Origin: an uncultured Catenibacterium sp.
GTDB taxonomy: Bacteria > Bacillota_I > Bacilli_A > Erysipelotrichales > Coprobacillaceae
DNA: 30,870 nucleotides
Direction of reading: 5' to 3'
NCBI GenBank assembly: GCA_900764725.1
Contig: CAAFPB010000545.1
Location: forward strand, 1-30,870
Shown: piece after piece, positions 8,382 through 17,584 of the stretch
Position numbering within the stretch: position 1 is the stretch's first letter
How the letters are laid out: every line of letters starts with the position of its first letter
The notes under the pieces: model-generated
Seen by the model: the letters and a program-made list of their open reading frames with translations, nothing else
What the model was told of the DNA's origin: nothing
Databases searched by the model: none
Program-made: the position numbers and the translations under genes

Positions 8382-8395
8382 TTAGCCTTTTCTAA
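8382..8395. promoter_or_regulatory. Metal-repressor-like operator TTAG-N6-CTAA (transporter promoter)
   Basis: TTAGCCTTTTCTAA lies 15 bases downstream of the -10 box of the transporter promoter, about +9 to +22 of the expected transcript. The flanking bases extend the right arm to CTAACT, identical to the right arm of the site at 30767-30784. The layout resembles TTAGG...CCTAA boxes of DtxR/MntR/SirR-type metal-dependent repressors. Confidence 0.6.
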
Positions 8396-8410
8396 CTCTT
8401 AATCAGTGCT

Positions 8411-8419
8411 ATTATATCA
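8411..8419 (-). promoter_or_regulatory. Extended -10 promoter of the transporter genes
   Basis: The minus strand reads TGATATAAT, a full extended -10 element, about 65 bases before the ABC gene's ATG. No good -35 hexamer is present at the usual distance (ATGCAA is found). That fits a promoter needing an activator, such as the AraC protein encoded immediately upstream. Confidence 0.65.
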
Positions 8420-8465
8420 AACCTTTTGTTTTCTTGCATATTCTTTTTAGTCTTTTATGCTCATT

Positions 8466-9419
8466 TTAGTTATTTTCTTTATAGGCTTTTGGCAACACTC
8501 CAAACATCGCTTTAAATGTTCTTGTAAAATTACTAGGATTTTCATATCCCAGTTCCCTGGCAACCTCAGCGACTGTAATTTTTTTCCCCCTTAACAGTTC
8601 CGCCGCTTTATTCATCTTTGCCATTCTCAAGAAGTTATAAGGTGTTTGCTGATATATCGCTTTAAAGCACTCTTTAAAAATCGTTTCTGATAATCGTTTT
8701 TCTTGGCATAACTCTCGAATAGTATAGTGCTTTGATAGATCATATAACATTTTTTCTTGAATTATTTTCGTCTTTTCAATCTGTTCTTTTGAAAAATTTT
8801 TATCAGAGCTTATACATTTAAATCCATCATTTACGATAGAGCAAAAAAACTCCAAGCTTTTCATGCGTACCATACCTATATTTTCATCCATCAGATATTC
8901 TAGTAGTTCATATGCAATATGGAGCAATTTAATATCAGGAATGATAGATGCACTGTCCGCGATTTTATTCATATAATCTATAACAGCAAAAATATCTACT
9001 CCGAAAGCTCTCATGTATAATTGCACTTCTTCAGTGGAAAAATATTCTGGAAAAAGCATAATGCTAAATCCTTGCATAGTATCTGACTTTATTTCCGCTT
9101 TAGAATGACTATTATAACTTTTTATAATATTTATGCTTCCCGGCATAGCATATCTTTGTCTGTTTTTTCTAATCTCTGATTCATAGACTCCAGAAATATA
9201 GTATGAGATACAATAAAAATCTTGACTACTTGTTTGAATTTCACCTGGTTTTCGAGCATATTTTTCAAAACTATTATACAATACTACATCTATACCTGAA
9301 AACGCCTGAAAAACTGTCATGATTATATGCTTTCCGCCTTCTATCTTTTCTCCATAAATTATTTTATTCTTTTCAACCTGAAATGGTCGAAGACCAAAAT
9401 TCTCATAAAAAACATTCAT
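8466..9419 (-). CDS. AraC-family regulator (YbtA/PchR-like)
   Basis: The C-terminal 100 of 317 residues form a double helix-turn-helix AraC domain: LYDLSKHYTIRELC, then ITVAEVARELGYENPSN, then FTRTFKAMFGVLPKAY. The long N-terminal part is a divergent ligand-binding domain, as in YbtA and PchR, which sense the intracellular ferric siderophore and activate uptake genes. The start is placed at the ATG at 9419 behind GGGGAG; a TTG at 9431 would add four residues. The gene follows the alpha/beta hydrolase closely and precedes the transporter promoter, the position YbtA occupies relative to ybtPQ. It probably activates the transporter genes when the product returns loaded with metal. That role is inferred from context and family. 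Confidence 0.88.
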   Translation of the reverse strand: MNVFYENFGLRPFQVEKNKIIYGEKIEGGKHIIMTVFQAFSGIDVVLYNSFEKYARKPGEIQTSSQDFYCISYYISGVYESEIRKNRQRYAMPGSINIIKSYNSHSKAEIKSDTMQGFSIMLFPEYFSTEEVQLYMRAFGVDIFAVIDYMNKIADSASIIPDIKLLHIAYELLEYLMDENIGMVRMKSLEFFCSIVNDGFKCISSDKNFSKEQIEKTKIIQEKMLYDLSKHYTIRELCQEKRLSETIFKECFKAIYQQTPYNFLRMAKMNKAAELLRGKKITVAEVARELGYENPSNFTRTFKAMFGVLPKAYKENN

Positions 9420-9453
9420 TTTTCTCCCCAAATAAATCGCTCTATACTAAATG

Positions 9454-10428
9454 TCATTTGCTACAATTGCGTTTTCCCTCATCCAAATCCCGTATCCATT
9501 TAATTATATGGTTTACTATCGAATCTTTCTGCTCCAAGTGTAAGTAATGGCTACCTTCTAATATGATTATAGGATTATCGGTTACTAGAATTTTAATGTG
9601 CAATTCTTTCCAAGTAGATATAATTTTACAATTGGCAGATGAAAGAAACTGGTATACTGGTATAGACTCTGGGAACTTTTTCATTTCCACATATAATAAA
9701 TTATTGTTCAATTGGTTTATTTCTGCCAACATGGTTTTATTTATGGAACCATTTAGGCATAATGTTTCTAGTATATCCCTTTCTTCCATAGAATATTGAT
9801 ACTTTTTATCTAAGTGAATTATTTTATAAGGGTTTATAAAAAACAACAGTCTATTTATCCCAATAATATTAAATATCCAATTTTTATATAGCAATATTTT
9901 ACATATTATAGATGTTTTAATTGGACAAAGATTAGCCTCCTCCATTCCGGGAACAGATATATCTATACCAATAAATCCTTCTACCTCTTTTTCATATTGC
10001 CTGCACCACTCTAAGCAATACAATCCTGAAATAGAATGTGCAAGAATATAATACTTACAATATCCTAAATTCTCTACGCATCTATGTAATTCTTCAACTA
10101 TATTACACGTTCCTCGCAATCTTTCTGTCCTATCTGATAATCCATATCCTAAAGGCTCTATTGTAATTACTGTAAAATATTCGCTTAATTTCTCGGCCAG
10201 AGGTTTAAATTCAAGAATAGGCGATATTGAATTCCATCCTGGTAATATCAACAAGACTTTAGAGGATTTTCCCATTATACTAACTCTCATGTACTTATCG
10301 CCAACTTTTACCTTTTTACCATACCTTTTTCTACTTGGATTTATTTTTCTTGATTTCCTATAATTCCACATTGCTCCTACCATAATAATAACCATCACAA
10401 CGGTAAAACTACATATAATATTTAGCAA
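9454..10428 (-). CDS. Membrane-anchored alpha/beta hydrolase
   Basis: An N-terminal hydrophobic anchor (NIICSFTVVMVIIMVGA) is followed by a basic stretch and an alpha/beta-hydrolase fold. The nucleophile elbow is AHSISG (Ser at about residue 132) and the oxyanion region ILPGWNS. A likely catalytic His lies near the C-terminus in EGSHYLH. The start is uncertain: TTG at 10428 has AAAGGA 7 bases upstream, while TTG at 10452 lacks a site; no suitable ATG exists. It lies between the cyclase-like gene and the AraC gene. It may hydrolyse or trim the metallophore at the membrane, for example to release metal or shed an intermediate, but its substrate is unknown. It is distinct from the type II thioesterase at 29827 and the TE domain of the second NRPS. 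Confidence 0.75.
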   Translation of the reverse strand: MLNIICSFTVVMVIIMVGAMWNYRKSRKINPSRKRYGKKVKVGDKYMRVSIMGKSSKVLLILPGWNSISPILEFKPLAEKLSEYFTVITIEPLGYGLSDRTERLRGTCNIVEELHRCVENLGYCKYYILAHSISGLYCLEWCRQYEKEVEGFIGIDISVPGMEEANLCPIKTSIICKILLYKNWIFNIIGINRLLFFINPYKIIHLDKKYQYSMEERDILETLCLNGSINKTMLAEINQLNNNLLYVEMKKFPESIPVYQFLSSANCKIISTWKELHIKILVTDNPIIILEGSHYLHLEQKDSIVNHIIKWIRDLDEGKRNCSK

Positions 10429-10460
10429 TTCATTTTCCTTTCTTGATAGCAAATAATTTA

Positions 10461-11195
10461 TTATTCAGGACACACTGCAAAGCATCTTGCCGGAAAACCT
10501 GTTCCTAATGTTTGTTTTACAAACATGCAGCATATAACTGCCCCATAAGCTGGAACTTTATCAAGGTTCGCCAACATTTCTATTTGAAACTTGTCCTGCT
10601 TCAGAATATAACATTCTGCCTTAAAGTTTCTTTGCATAATATCTGCTGGCGGATCTGTGTCAAATGTTTCATGCCCTATTCCACCAATTTCACGTTCCTC
10701 CACAAGGAATTTCACAGCTTCGAATGACCAGCCAGGATAATGACTTTCTCCATTTTCATCACAGTTTTGAAAACTTTTTTGATTTGGCCACCGTTTATAC
10801 CAGTCAGAACGCATAGCCACAAATGCACCCGTTGGTATTTTACAATATGTTTTTTCGTATTCTATAATATCATTTAACTTTAAAGAATAGTCATTATTTT
10901 CTGCAACTTTTTGGGAACAGTCAATTACACATAGTGGCATTACACATTCTTTTAATTGAATTTTTTCCAATGTTCTACCTGTTTTATCCGCATGTGCAGG
11001 TACATCAACGTGGGTTCCATATTGTCCGGGAAATGAATATGTATATGCCTTTACTGGGTAGTGGTCAAAATCTAGTTTTATCTCCTTTTTTAAAGGTTCA
11101 AATCCTGGCCATCTAGGTGTATTTTCCCCAAACTCATGTGACAAATCTATCCACGTCATTTTTTTTAGTTGTTCCAATTGATTCCACAAATTCAT
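10461..11195 (-). CDS. Cyclase-family (kynurenine-formamidase-like) metal-dependent hydrolase
   Basis: This 244-residue protein has the hallmark metal-binding motif of the family, YGTHVDVPAH (around residues 58-68). It also has the conserved opening WIDLSHEFGENTPRWPG and a later GIGHETFDTD segment that supplies further ligands. Members hydrolyse amides or related bonds using a divalent metal; kynurenine formamidase and isatin hydrolase are characterised examples. A strong AGGAGG precedes the ATG. It lies 17 bases after the VOC gene and is followed by the alpha/beta hydrolase, within the metallophore locus. No role for this family in thiazoline metallophore assembly is known to me. It could act on a precursor or on the finished molecule. 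Confidence 0.8.
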   Translation of the reverse strand: MNLWNQLEQLKKMTWIDLSHEFGENTPRWPGFEPLKKEIKLDFDHYPVKAYTYSFPGQYGTHVDVPAHADKTGRTLEKIQLKECVMPLCVIDCSQKVAENNDYSLKLNDIIEYEKTYCKIPTGAFVAMRSDWYKRWPNQKSFQNCDENGESHYPGWSFEAVKFLVEEREIGGIGHETFDTDPPADIMQRNFKAECYILKQDKFQIEMLANLDKVPAYGAVICCMFVKQTLGTGFPARCFAVCPE

Positions 11196-11212
11196 ATTAA
11201 ATCCTCCTACTT

Positions 11213-11851
11213 TTACTTAAATTCAAAATTTTTTTGTGTACTAGTTTCGATTATCACATGCGATATTCCCGTTCCCTGCTTTAATTTTAGAATTTTATCA
11301 CTGTTCATTTCATGTAATAAATTTTGATCATCATCATTTATCCCATATTCAACACTGATAATTCTTTTCGCTCCATTCGGGTGTGAAGCGTTTTCAATTT
11401 TATAATTATTTTCAAAAGGTGTTCTTACAAAAGGAATTTTTTCTTCTTCCGGAAATATAGTCTGGCATTGCAATTTTCTTCCTTTAGTATCGACTCTCTT
11501 AACCTTGATTTTCATTATGTTTTTCCGATATTTTCTATACATAGAACATATCTTTTCTAATTCACTTTTTTCACATTCAAAACAAATTCGTATAAATCCT
11601 TCGGACTCATTTTCTTGATTAATCATGCCCTGCATAAATCTTTTCTTTCCAATTAACCTCAAAAATATTCTGATATACCAAGGCATATTCATATTATTAA
11701 TAAGTTCTATATATGGTCCTTCTTGAAAATATATAAGAGCATTATAAGGTTTTTCTTTTCGACCATATTCAACTGTGAAGCCTAAATTTCTATAATAGTC
11801 AACACTTTCTTTTAAATTATCTACCTTATATAGCAAATGATTAACTTTCAC
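11213..11851 (-). CDS. VOC/glyoxalase-like protein
   Basis: The 212 residues begin with a typical vicinal-oxygen-chelate repeat: VNHLLYKVDNLKESVDYYRNLGFTVEYG, then an ALIYFQEGPYIELIN strand. This resembles the Glyoxalase_3-like subgroup, in which the second half is divergent. Such proteins are metal enzymes or binding proteins; a VOC-type fold is also used to bind and neutralise antibiotics. The start is GTG at 11851 with GGAAGGTGG 9 bases upstream. It is separated from the second NRPS by a 266-base gap with a hairpin but sits 17 bases before the cyclase-like gene. Its function is unknown; metallophore tailoring or binding is possible. Confidence 0.65.
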   Translation of the reverse strand: MKVNHLLYKVDNLKESVDYYRNLGFTVEYGRKEKPYNALIYFQEGPYIELINNMNMPWYIRIFLRLIGKKRFMQGMINQENESEGFIRICFECEKSELEKICSMYRKYRKNIMKIKVKRVDTKGRKLQCQTIFPEEEKIPFVRTPFENNYKIENASHPNGAKRIISVEYGINDDDQNLLHEMNSDKILKLKQGTGISHVIIETSTQKNFEFK

Positions 11852-12117
11852 TTTTATAAACCACCTTCCATTAAAAGATAACCGTAACTTTTAAAATTTT
11901 CTCTAATAAATATTCAGCTTACATTTTCCTCTACTACTGCTATGCTTTTAGGTAAAAGAAGAGTGGTGGGGTCACTTGTCAGCAACCCCACATTATTATA
12001 TAGATCATTTAACACTACATAGCTTATACCGGTTAAGAACTCATAAATTATGCAATGCAACCTACATAATAATTCTTCAGATAAAAGTCTATACACGACT
12101 ACTCTTTAAAATCATAA
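11852..12117 (-). other. Intergenic gap after the second NRPS
   Basis: These 266 AT-rich bases hold no convincing gene; a 60-codon open frame (11914-12096) lacks a ribosome binding site and family resemblance. The stretch contains a GC-rich hairpin (11966-11991). Just upstream of that hairpin on the minus strand is a TATAAT-like sequence near 12000 without a clear -35 box. The gap may separate the assembly-line operon from the VOC-cyclase-hydrolase-AraC genes. Confidence 0.5.
11966..11991 (-). terminator. Terminator-like hairpin after the second NRPS
   Basis: GTGGGGT (11966-11972) and ACCCCAC (11985-11991) make a perfect 7-bp GC-rich stem around a 12-base loop. On the minus strand CACTCTTCTTTT follows, a weak T-rich tract. 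It lies 127 bases after the NRPS stop codon. It could attenuate transcription into the downstream genes rather than end it fully. Confidence 0.5.
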
Positions 12118-15100
12118 TTATTCTATGTATGGCAAAATTTCTTTTGAATGCTCGGCTCCTACAATACTAGCATGATTTGCATAAATATTTACAATTTTAA
12201 ACTCTCCTAAAACCATATCTTCCCATGTTGTAGCGACATTCGTATCCGGATAGAAATTCACAATTCCTTCTGTAGCATTTATGTATGTGATATCTCCGGA
12301 GTAAATACCCTCTGGACGATATCTCATCATTGCATTAAAAGTATGCTCATATATATCGTATAATAAATTCAACATAGAAATCGTGCTTTCCTCACCATTA
12401 AAATTATGTTGCTTTTTACTGTTAAATAGTGCTTTTATCCGTTCCTCATGTGTCATATCTAAAAGATTTGTAAATACTTCACCCAATTCAGCATATTCAT
12501 CTGAGAGTTTTGTAAGTTCAGAGTTTTTAATATTTCTATTTTCTCCATTTAGAATTTTCTCCAATGCCTCTTTTAGCATTACTGGCTTAATACTATAAGG
12601 TGTATTATCCATATCTAATTCCATCGATAAGCCATAAGCATATTCCATTAAAAGTTGATTGGATATCGTATGTTGACACAAACGGGAATCAATCATAATT
12701 AGTTTTACTTTTTTACCGTTTTCCAACAAAATTTTTGCTGTTTCTAATGCCAAAAATCCTCCCACACAATAACCAACTAATGTATACCTATCTACATTGA
12801 ATTCCAGTAAAGTTTCTGCGTATAAATTAGCCCTATCTTGCACCAATGATTCTACTGGAGTCTCCATATACTGCTGATACTCGCCATATGTAAAGCCTAT
12901 TAGCTGTGTATCAGACATATCTTTGTCCAATAAGTTTTCAACCATATGTTTATAATCTATTAATCGTCCCGTTCCTGCGTGGAAGAAAGATATTACTTTA
13001 ACTGGCGCATTCTCTGTCTCATTATACTTATGTATATATTTGCTCATACTAGTTTTCTGCATTTTTTGTATGGAATGCTCTTTTTGAGATATAATATTAC
13101 TCATTCCTTCCAATGTAGGGTTTTCTAATACCTCTCTCATCAACTGATCCCAAGAAATGTTTTCTAATTGTTTGATAGATTTCCTCATTTTTGTAACTAC
13201 TTGTGCAATTAATAGGGAATCTCCTCCTACAGAATAAAAGTTATCCTTTTTATTCACATATTCAATACCTAAAATCTCTTTCCAAATAGAGGATATAATT
13301 TTTTCATTCTGATTCAAATTTTCCTTTTCTTCAAGATTTGTTAATGTCATTTTTGTTTCTCGAATACTTTGGCTCATTGTAAGAAGTAATCTTCTATCGA
13401 TTTTATTATTAACATTTAATGGAATGTTTTCCATAAATCTAATATTTCTGGGAATCATATATTCTGGCAAACGTTCCTTCAAAAAAGTTTTAATATAATT
13501 TTCCGTTATATTAAAAGCATTATCTCCTTTTGTACAGAAAAATATTGTTTGACCATTTTCTGCTATAGTATCTTCATCCGAGGGCAAAATAAATTTAACA
13601 TTAAAGCCAGAAACTTTCAGCTTTTCTTCCCAAGAATGTTTGCTATTAAATATAATATCATTATCTCGTCTATCATCTGTAAATTGATCTAATCCTCCTT
13701 TCAATTCCAACGAAGTCAATAACGCATATGATTCTTTAGTTGCTTCTATAATCAGCAACTTTCCCTCTGATTTTAATAAATGCTTAAGTTTTCCAAGTAC
13801 CTCTGGTATATTCTTTGAATTATGTAAAACATTTGCACAGATAATCAAATCATACGAATCTTCATAAAATCCTTGTTCCTCAAAATTCATATTTATATCG
13901 AATAATTTGTATTCCATAAAGTCATAATCTTCAAAATTTTTTCTTGCATTATTCAAGAAAAATTTAGAAATATCTGTAAAACAATAAGTAATATCATGAT
14001 GTACTAAATTGGTAATAACCGGAATTGTCGTACCTCCCACTCCAGCACCCACCTCAAGGATTTTTACCTTTTTCTTTAATTGAATACTCTCGTTAACTAA
14101 AAAAGAAATCACTTTATTTAATGCTTCATTTATTAAATTGTCTTTATAAGCTGAAAGTGCAACATCGGTTCCCCCTTCCGGGAAAAACAAGTTTAAAGCA
14201 TTTATTTCTTCTCTTAATTGCTCTAAAATACTATTTCCTGCCTTCTTTTGGTATGCAAAATATTTTCTACTATATTTAATAATGCTCTCATAATATTCAA
14301 ATTGTTCCCATAATTTTTTACGTTCCAAAAGAATATCAGCATTCCTTGTTAAGTAGTAAATATCCGCCTCCTTATGTAAAAATCCCTCTCTACTCAAAGC
14401 ATGAATCATACGCGTAACACTTCTTTTATATTTATCAGTTTCTGCTATCGCTTCATGAATCTCTAATAAAGTATGTCCTAGGTTTTTGTCTAAAAATAAT
14501 CCAGCTTTGTTAAAACAATTCAGTATATCGGCCAGTGCAGTTAATTCGGAATATTTTTTCCAATTATTAAAATCAGCTAAATCGATATGTTCATAACATT
14601 TTTTTGCTTTTTTTAACAAATTATCCCCAAAACTATCATCCACTTCTGTGGTTGAATTTATATTTTCTCCTCCTTTTTCTACGTATGCCACCAACCCCAT
14701 AACCTTTCCATCATTCTTATAAGGTATAACAGCACTATTTTTAACTCCTGGTATTTGATTTATTATCGACTCAACCTCGCCCGTTTCAATTCTATGACCG
14801 TTAACTTTGATTTGATTATCTATTCTTCCGTTAATATGCAAAATCCCCTCATCTGAATAATATCCCATATCACCAGTTCGATATACTCGTTCCTTAAGAG
14901 ATATTACATCAAGAAATTTTTTCTTTGTAAGGCTATCATCATTCAAATATTTCTCTGCAAGTCCTTCTCCTGCTATTACAATCTCACCCACTACATAGTC
15001 GGGACACTGCTCTAATTCTTTATCTAAAACATAAAACTTTTGATTTGCTAAAGGTTGTCCATACGGAATAGCCTCTATACCTTCATAATTTGTAATGTCA

Positions 15101-17556
15101 TAAAAAATTGACCAAATCGCCGCTTCGGTTGCTCCACCTAAACTTATCATTTTATAATCTTTTAAAAATGATTTTGCTAATACTGGTATGTTTCTTTCAA
15201 TTACATCGCCAGATAAAAATACTATATTTATACTTTTATTAGGTATCTTATTCTCTTCTTTCATAGTATCTAGATACATCTTAAAGAGTGCCGGAACGGA
15301 ATTCCAGATTTGTATGTTATATAATTCAACTAGTTCTATCCAATGTTCCGGATTTTTAGCTTTCGTTTCATTAGGCAATACTAAAGTACCGCCAACATCA
15401 AAACAGCCAAAAATATCATAAATCGATAAATCAAAAGCCAACTTAGATAGTCCCAAGAATGTCGATCCATTGTTGACACAAAATCTCTCATTAATGCCAT
15501 CAATAGTATTTGCAACAGCTTTATGGCTCATAACAACCCCTTTCGGTTGTCCTGTAGTTCCAGATGTATATATAACATAGGCATAATCAGATACCTTGTT
15601 ATCCGAATTTACATATATTTTTTGTTTTTCTAAATTATCTTGAAGCAAGTTAATTGTATTTGCTACACAGTCTCCTTGTAATTCCTTATTTTCAGAATTA
15701 AGCAGTATTACTTTTGGATTAAGATTCCGCAAAATATTTTTTTGTCGAGCTATTGGTTGTTCATAATCTAACGGTACAAAAATTCCTCCCAGTAAAGACA
15801 CCGCAAGAACCGAAGCAATTTGCAATGCACTTCTTGGCATGATAATTGCCACATAATCACCATGACCAACTCCCATTTCTAATAGTCTTTTTTGTATCCC
15901 GCCAACATATCCTTCTAGATCTCTATAAGAATACTTTTGGTGATCGTGGATAATTGCTATATTCTCGGATCTTTCAGTTATTTGCTTTAAAAAACCCTCA
16001 TACAGCATATGCGGAACATACTTTTTATCCGTAGCGTTTTTTCTTTCTCTTATATTTATGCTTTCCCCATCACACTTTATAGGATTTTTTTCTTCCCATA
16101 CCTTTTCTGATGTACCCATTTCTTTTAATAAGGTTTGAAAAGCACTAAGCATTTTTCTGATAACATGCTCATTAAAAATATGTTCACGCACATCCCAATT
16201 TATTTTGAGACACTTTCCTTCATCTATGACATGGCAGTCTATCCATACTTGAGGGGTGCGACTCAGTCCATGTTTAATTTGTATCTGCTCATTATATAAA
16301 TAACCATATTCTTCTCTATTATCAATAGTTCCTATTGTACTAGTATAAACAACTGGAAAAATAGTTTGCGATTTCTTCCTCCGGTTTAATTCTCTCAAAA
16401 CCTCAATTCCAGAAAATGATAGATGTTCTAAATCCATTAAAAGTTCCTTTTGTAGTTCTTTTATTTTTTCCAAAAATGTTCCGCTTTGCTTTCTAACCGT
16501 CAGCAAATCAACTGCTGTAAAATCACCTACAATATTCATTTCTTTATCTTGTCTATCCATCAATGTAATACTTAATACGAATTCTTCATTTGATGACCAT
16601 TTTTTAATAATTTCAGAAAAAGCGCCTAGCACAGCATTTGAAGCTGTAAGTCCTTTTCTCCCAGATATTAATTTTATGTTATCCCATATATTTTTAGCAA
16701 TTTCGAATTCATATCGTTTAAATGAAGCATCTTCATTTTCATCTTTACTTTGTATAATAGGGAGTAACGGTCTATCCGGCATTTTATCAATTTTATTTAA
16801 CCAATATTCTTTCCCTTTTAAGTATTTGGTAGTGGACTTTATTTTTTCTTTTTTTTCGATTCTATCCATAACAATATCTCTGAAATTAACCTCTTTTGGA
16901 TTTATTTCCAGAAATCCCAATTTATAAGCTTTAAAGAGATCGTTTAAAATAATATTGATACTTACAAAATCTGCAATTAACATATCAATAGCAAAATGAA
17001 TAATATAACCTTGTTTCATTTTTGTAATTTTTAATATATGGTTCGGTCCTTTTTCTATATCAAAATTTAATTTTTCCATGTCAGATCGTACTTCTTCTAG
17101 ACTATCTTCATCATATACATCTAATCTAGGTAGTAACACTTTTTCTAAAATTTGTTGCATACCATCTTTGCTTACTATAGCACGCAGCATATCATGTTTT
17201 GCTATTACTTGATGCCATGCTTGTTCCAGTTTTAATACATCTATCTGAGGCACTTCCAACTCTAAATAAGTATAGCAGCTTGTTCCCCCAAGTTCATAAA
17301 TCCTTTTCATTCCAGAATAATATGCACTCTGCATATCATTTAATGGGAATTGCAAATATTTTCCCTTTTCATCGTGCTTAATGAATCGCTCTCTTTTTAG
17401 ACACTCAACTATTTCCTCTTTCCGTTCCTTTATTTGATTTAATAAATCATCCGTCATAAAGTTTTTAGGGCCCTTAAAAGCTAATCCCCCTTCTTCGTTT
17501 AACCACAATTTCATGTCCTTTTTTTCTAATTCAATGATAAAGTCTTTCGTCTCCAT
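12118..17556 (-). CDS. NRPS: TubC-type docking-Cy-A[MT]-PCP-TE (PchF-like terminal module)
   Basis: This 1812-residue synthetase adds and cyclises the last cysteine and releases the product. Residues 1-55 resemble a TubC-type N-terminal docking domain (KDMKLWLNEEGGLAFKGP). A cyclization domain follows (about 65-510) with the DxxxxDxxS motif as Asp191, Asp196 and Ser199. The adenylation domain has YTSGTTGQPKG at about 655 and a by-eye code of Asp-Leu-Tyr-Asn-Phe-Ser-Leu-Ile-Trp, close to the cysteine code. It is interrupted by a methyltransferase (about 1040-1340) with an intact SAM loop, LEVGAGVGGTT. The carrier serine is Ser1447 in GGDSL. The C-terminal thioesterase has GYCVGG, so the nucleophile position is Cys1597, with a His near 1796. 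The layout matches PchF of pyochelin synthesis. An AGAGAGGAG site supports the ATG; the gene follows the reductase by 28 bases. Confidence 0.92.
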   Translation of the reverse strand: METKDFIIELEKKDMKLWLNEEGGLAFKGPKNFMTDDLLNQIKERKEEIVECLKRERFIKHDEKGKYLQFPLNDMQSAYYSGMKRIYELGGTSCYTYLELEVPQIDVLKLEQAWHQVIAKHDMLRAIVSKDGMQQILEKVLLPRLDVYDEDSLEEVRSDMEKLNFDIEKGPNHILKITKMKQGYIIHFAIDMLIADFVSINIILNDLFKAYKLGFLEINPKEVNFRDIVMDRIEKKEKIKSTTKYLKGKEYWLNKIDKMPDRPLLPIIQSKDENEDASFKRYEFEIAKNIWDNIKLISGRKGLTASNAVLGAFSEIIKKWSSNEEFVLSITLMDRQDKEMNIVGDFTAVDLLTVRKQSGTFLEKIKELQKELLMDLEHLSFSGIEVLRELNRRKKSQTIFPVVYTSTIGTIDNREEYGYLYNEQIQIKHGLSRTPQVWIDCHVIDEGKCLKINWDVREHIFNEHVIRKMLSAFQTLLKEMGTSEKVWEEKNPIKCDGESINIRERKNATDKKYVPHMLYEGFLKQITERSENIAIIHDHQKYSYRDLEGYVGGIQKRLLEMGVGHGDYVAIIMPRSALQIASVLAVSLLGGIFVPLDYEQPIARQKNILRNLNPKVILLNSENKELQGDCVANTINLLQDNLEKQKIYVNSDNKVSDYAYVIYTSGTTGQPKGVVMSHKAVANTIDGINERFCVNNGSTFLGLSKLAFDLSIYDIFGCFDVGGTLVLPNETKAKNPEHWIELVELYNIQIWNSVPALFKMYLDTMKEENKIPNKSINIVFLSGDVIERNIPVLAKSFLKDYKMISLGGATEAAIWSIFYDITNYEGIEAIPYGQPLANQKFYVLDKELEQCPDYVVGEIVIAGEGLAEKYLNDDSLTKKKFLDVISLKERVYRTGDMGYYSDEGILHINGRIDNQIKVNGHRIETGEVESIINQIPGVKNSAVIPYKNDGKVMGLVAYVEKGGENINSTTEVDDSFGDNLLKKAKKCYEHIDLADFNNWKKYSELTALADILNCFNKAGLFLDKNLGHTLLEIHEAIAETDKYKRSVTRMIHALSREGFLHKEADIYYLTRNADILLERKKLWEQFEYYESIIKYSRKYFAYQKKAGNSILEQLREEINALNLFFPEGGTDVALSAYKDNLINEALNKVISFLVNESIQLKKKVKILEVGAGVGGTTIPVITNLVHHDITYCFTDISKFFLNNARKNFEDYDFMEYKLFDINMNFEEQGFYEDSYDLIICANVLHNSKNIPEVLGKLKHLLKSEGKLLIIEATKESYALLTSLELKGGLDQFTDDRRDNDIIFNSKHSWEEKLKVSGFNVKFILPSDEDTIAENGQTIFFCTKGDNAFNITENYIKTFLKERLPEYMIPRNIRFMENIPLNVNNKIDRRLLLTMSQSIRETKMTLTNLEEKENLNQNEKIISSIWKEILGIEYVNKKDNFYSVGGDSLLIAQVVTKMRKSIKQLENISWDQLMREVLENPTLEGMSNIISQKEHSIQKMQKTSMSKYIHKYNETENAPVKVISFFHAGTGRLIDYKHMVENLLDKDMSDTQLIGFTYGEYQQYMETPVESLVQDRANLYAETLLEFNVDRYTLVGYCVGGFLALETAKILLENGKKVKLIMIDSRLCQHTISNQLLMEYAYGLSMELDMDNTPYSIKPVMLKEALEKILNGENRNIKNSELTKLSDEYAELGEVFTNLLDMTHEERIKALFNSKKQHNFNGEESTISMLNLLYDIYEHTFNAMMRYRPEGIYSGDITYINATEGIVNFYPDTNVATTWEDMVLGEFKIVNIYANHASIVGAEHSKEILPYIE

Positions 17557-17584
17557 TTTTTCTCCTCTCTATAGATATCCAATA

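Noticed and set aside
8420..8465. AraC-type direct repeat (GCA-containing half-sites) upstream of the transporter promoter
   Set aside because: Two GCA-like half-sites 23 bases apart match at only about 6 of 9 positions, too weak in AT-rich DNA to list as a site.
11914..12096. 60-codon minus-strand open frame in the gap after the second NRPS
   Set aside because: No ribosome binding site, no recognisable domain, and it runs through the hairpin at 11966-11991.
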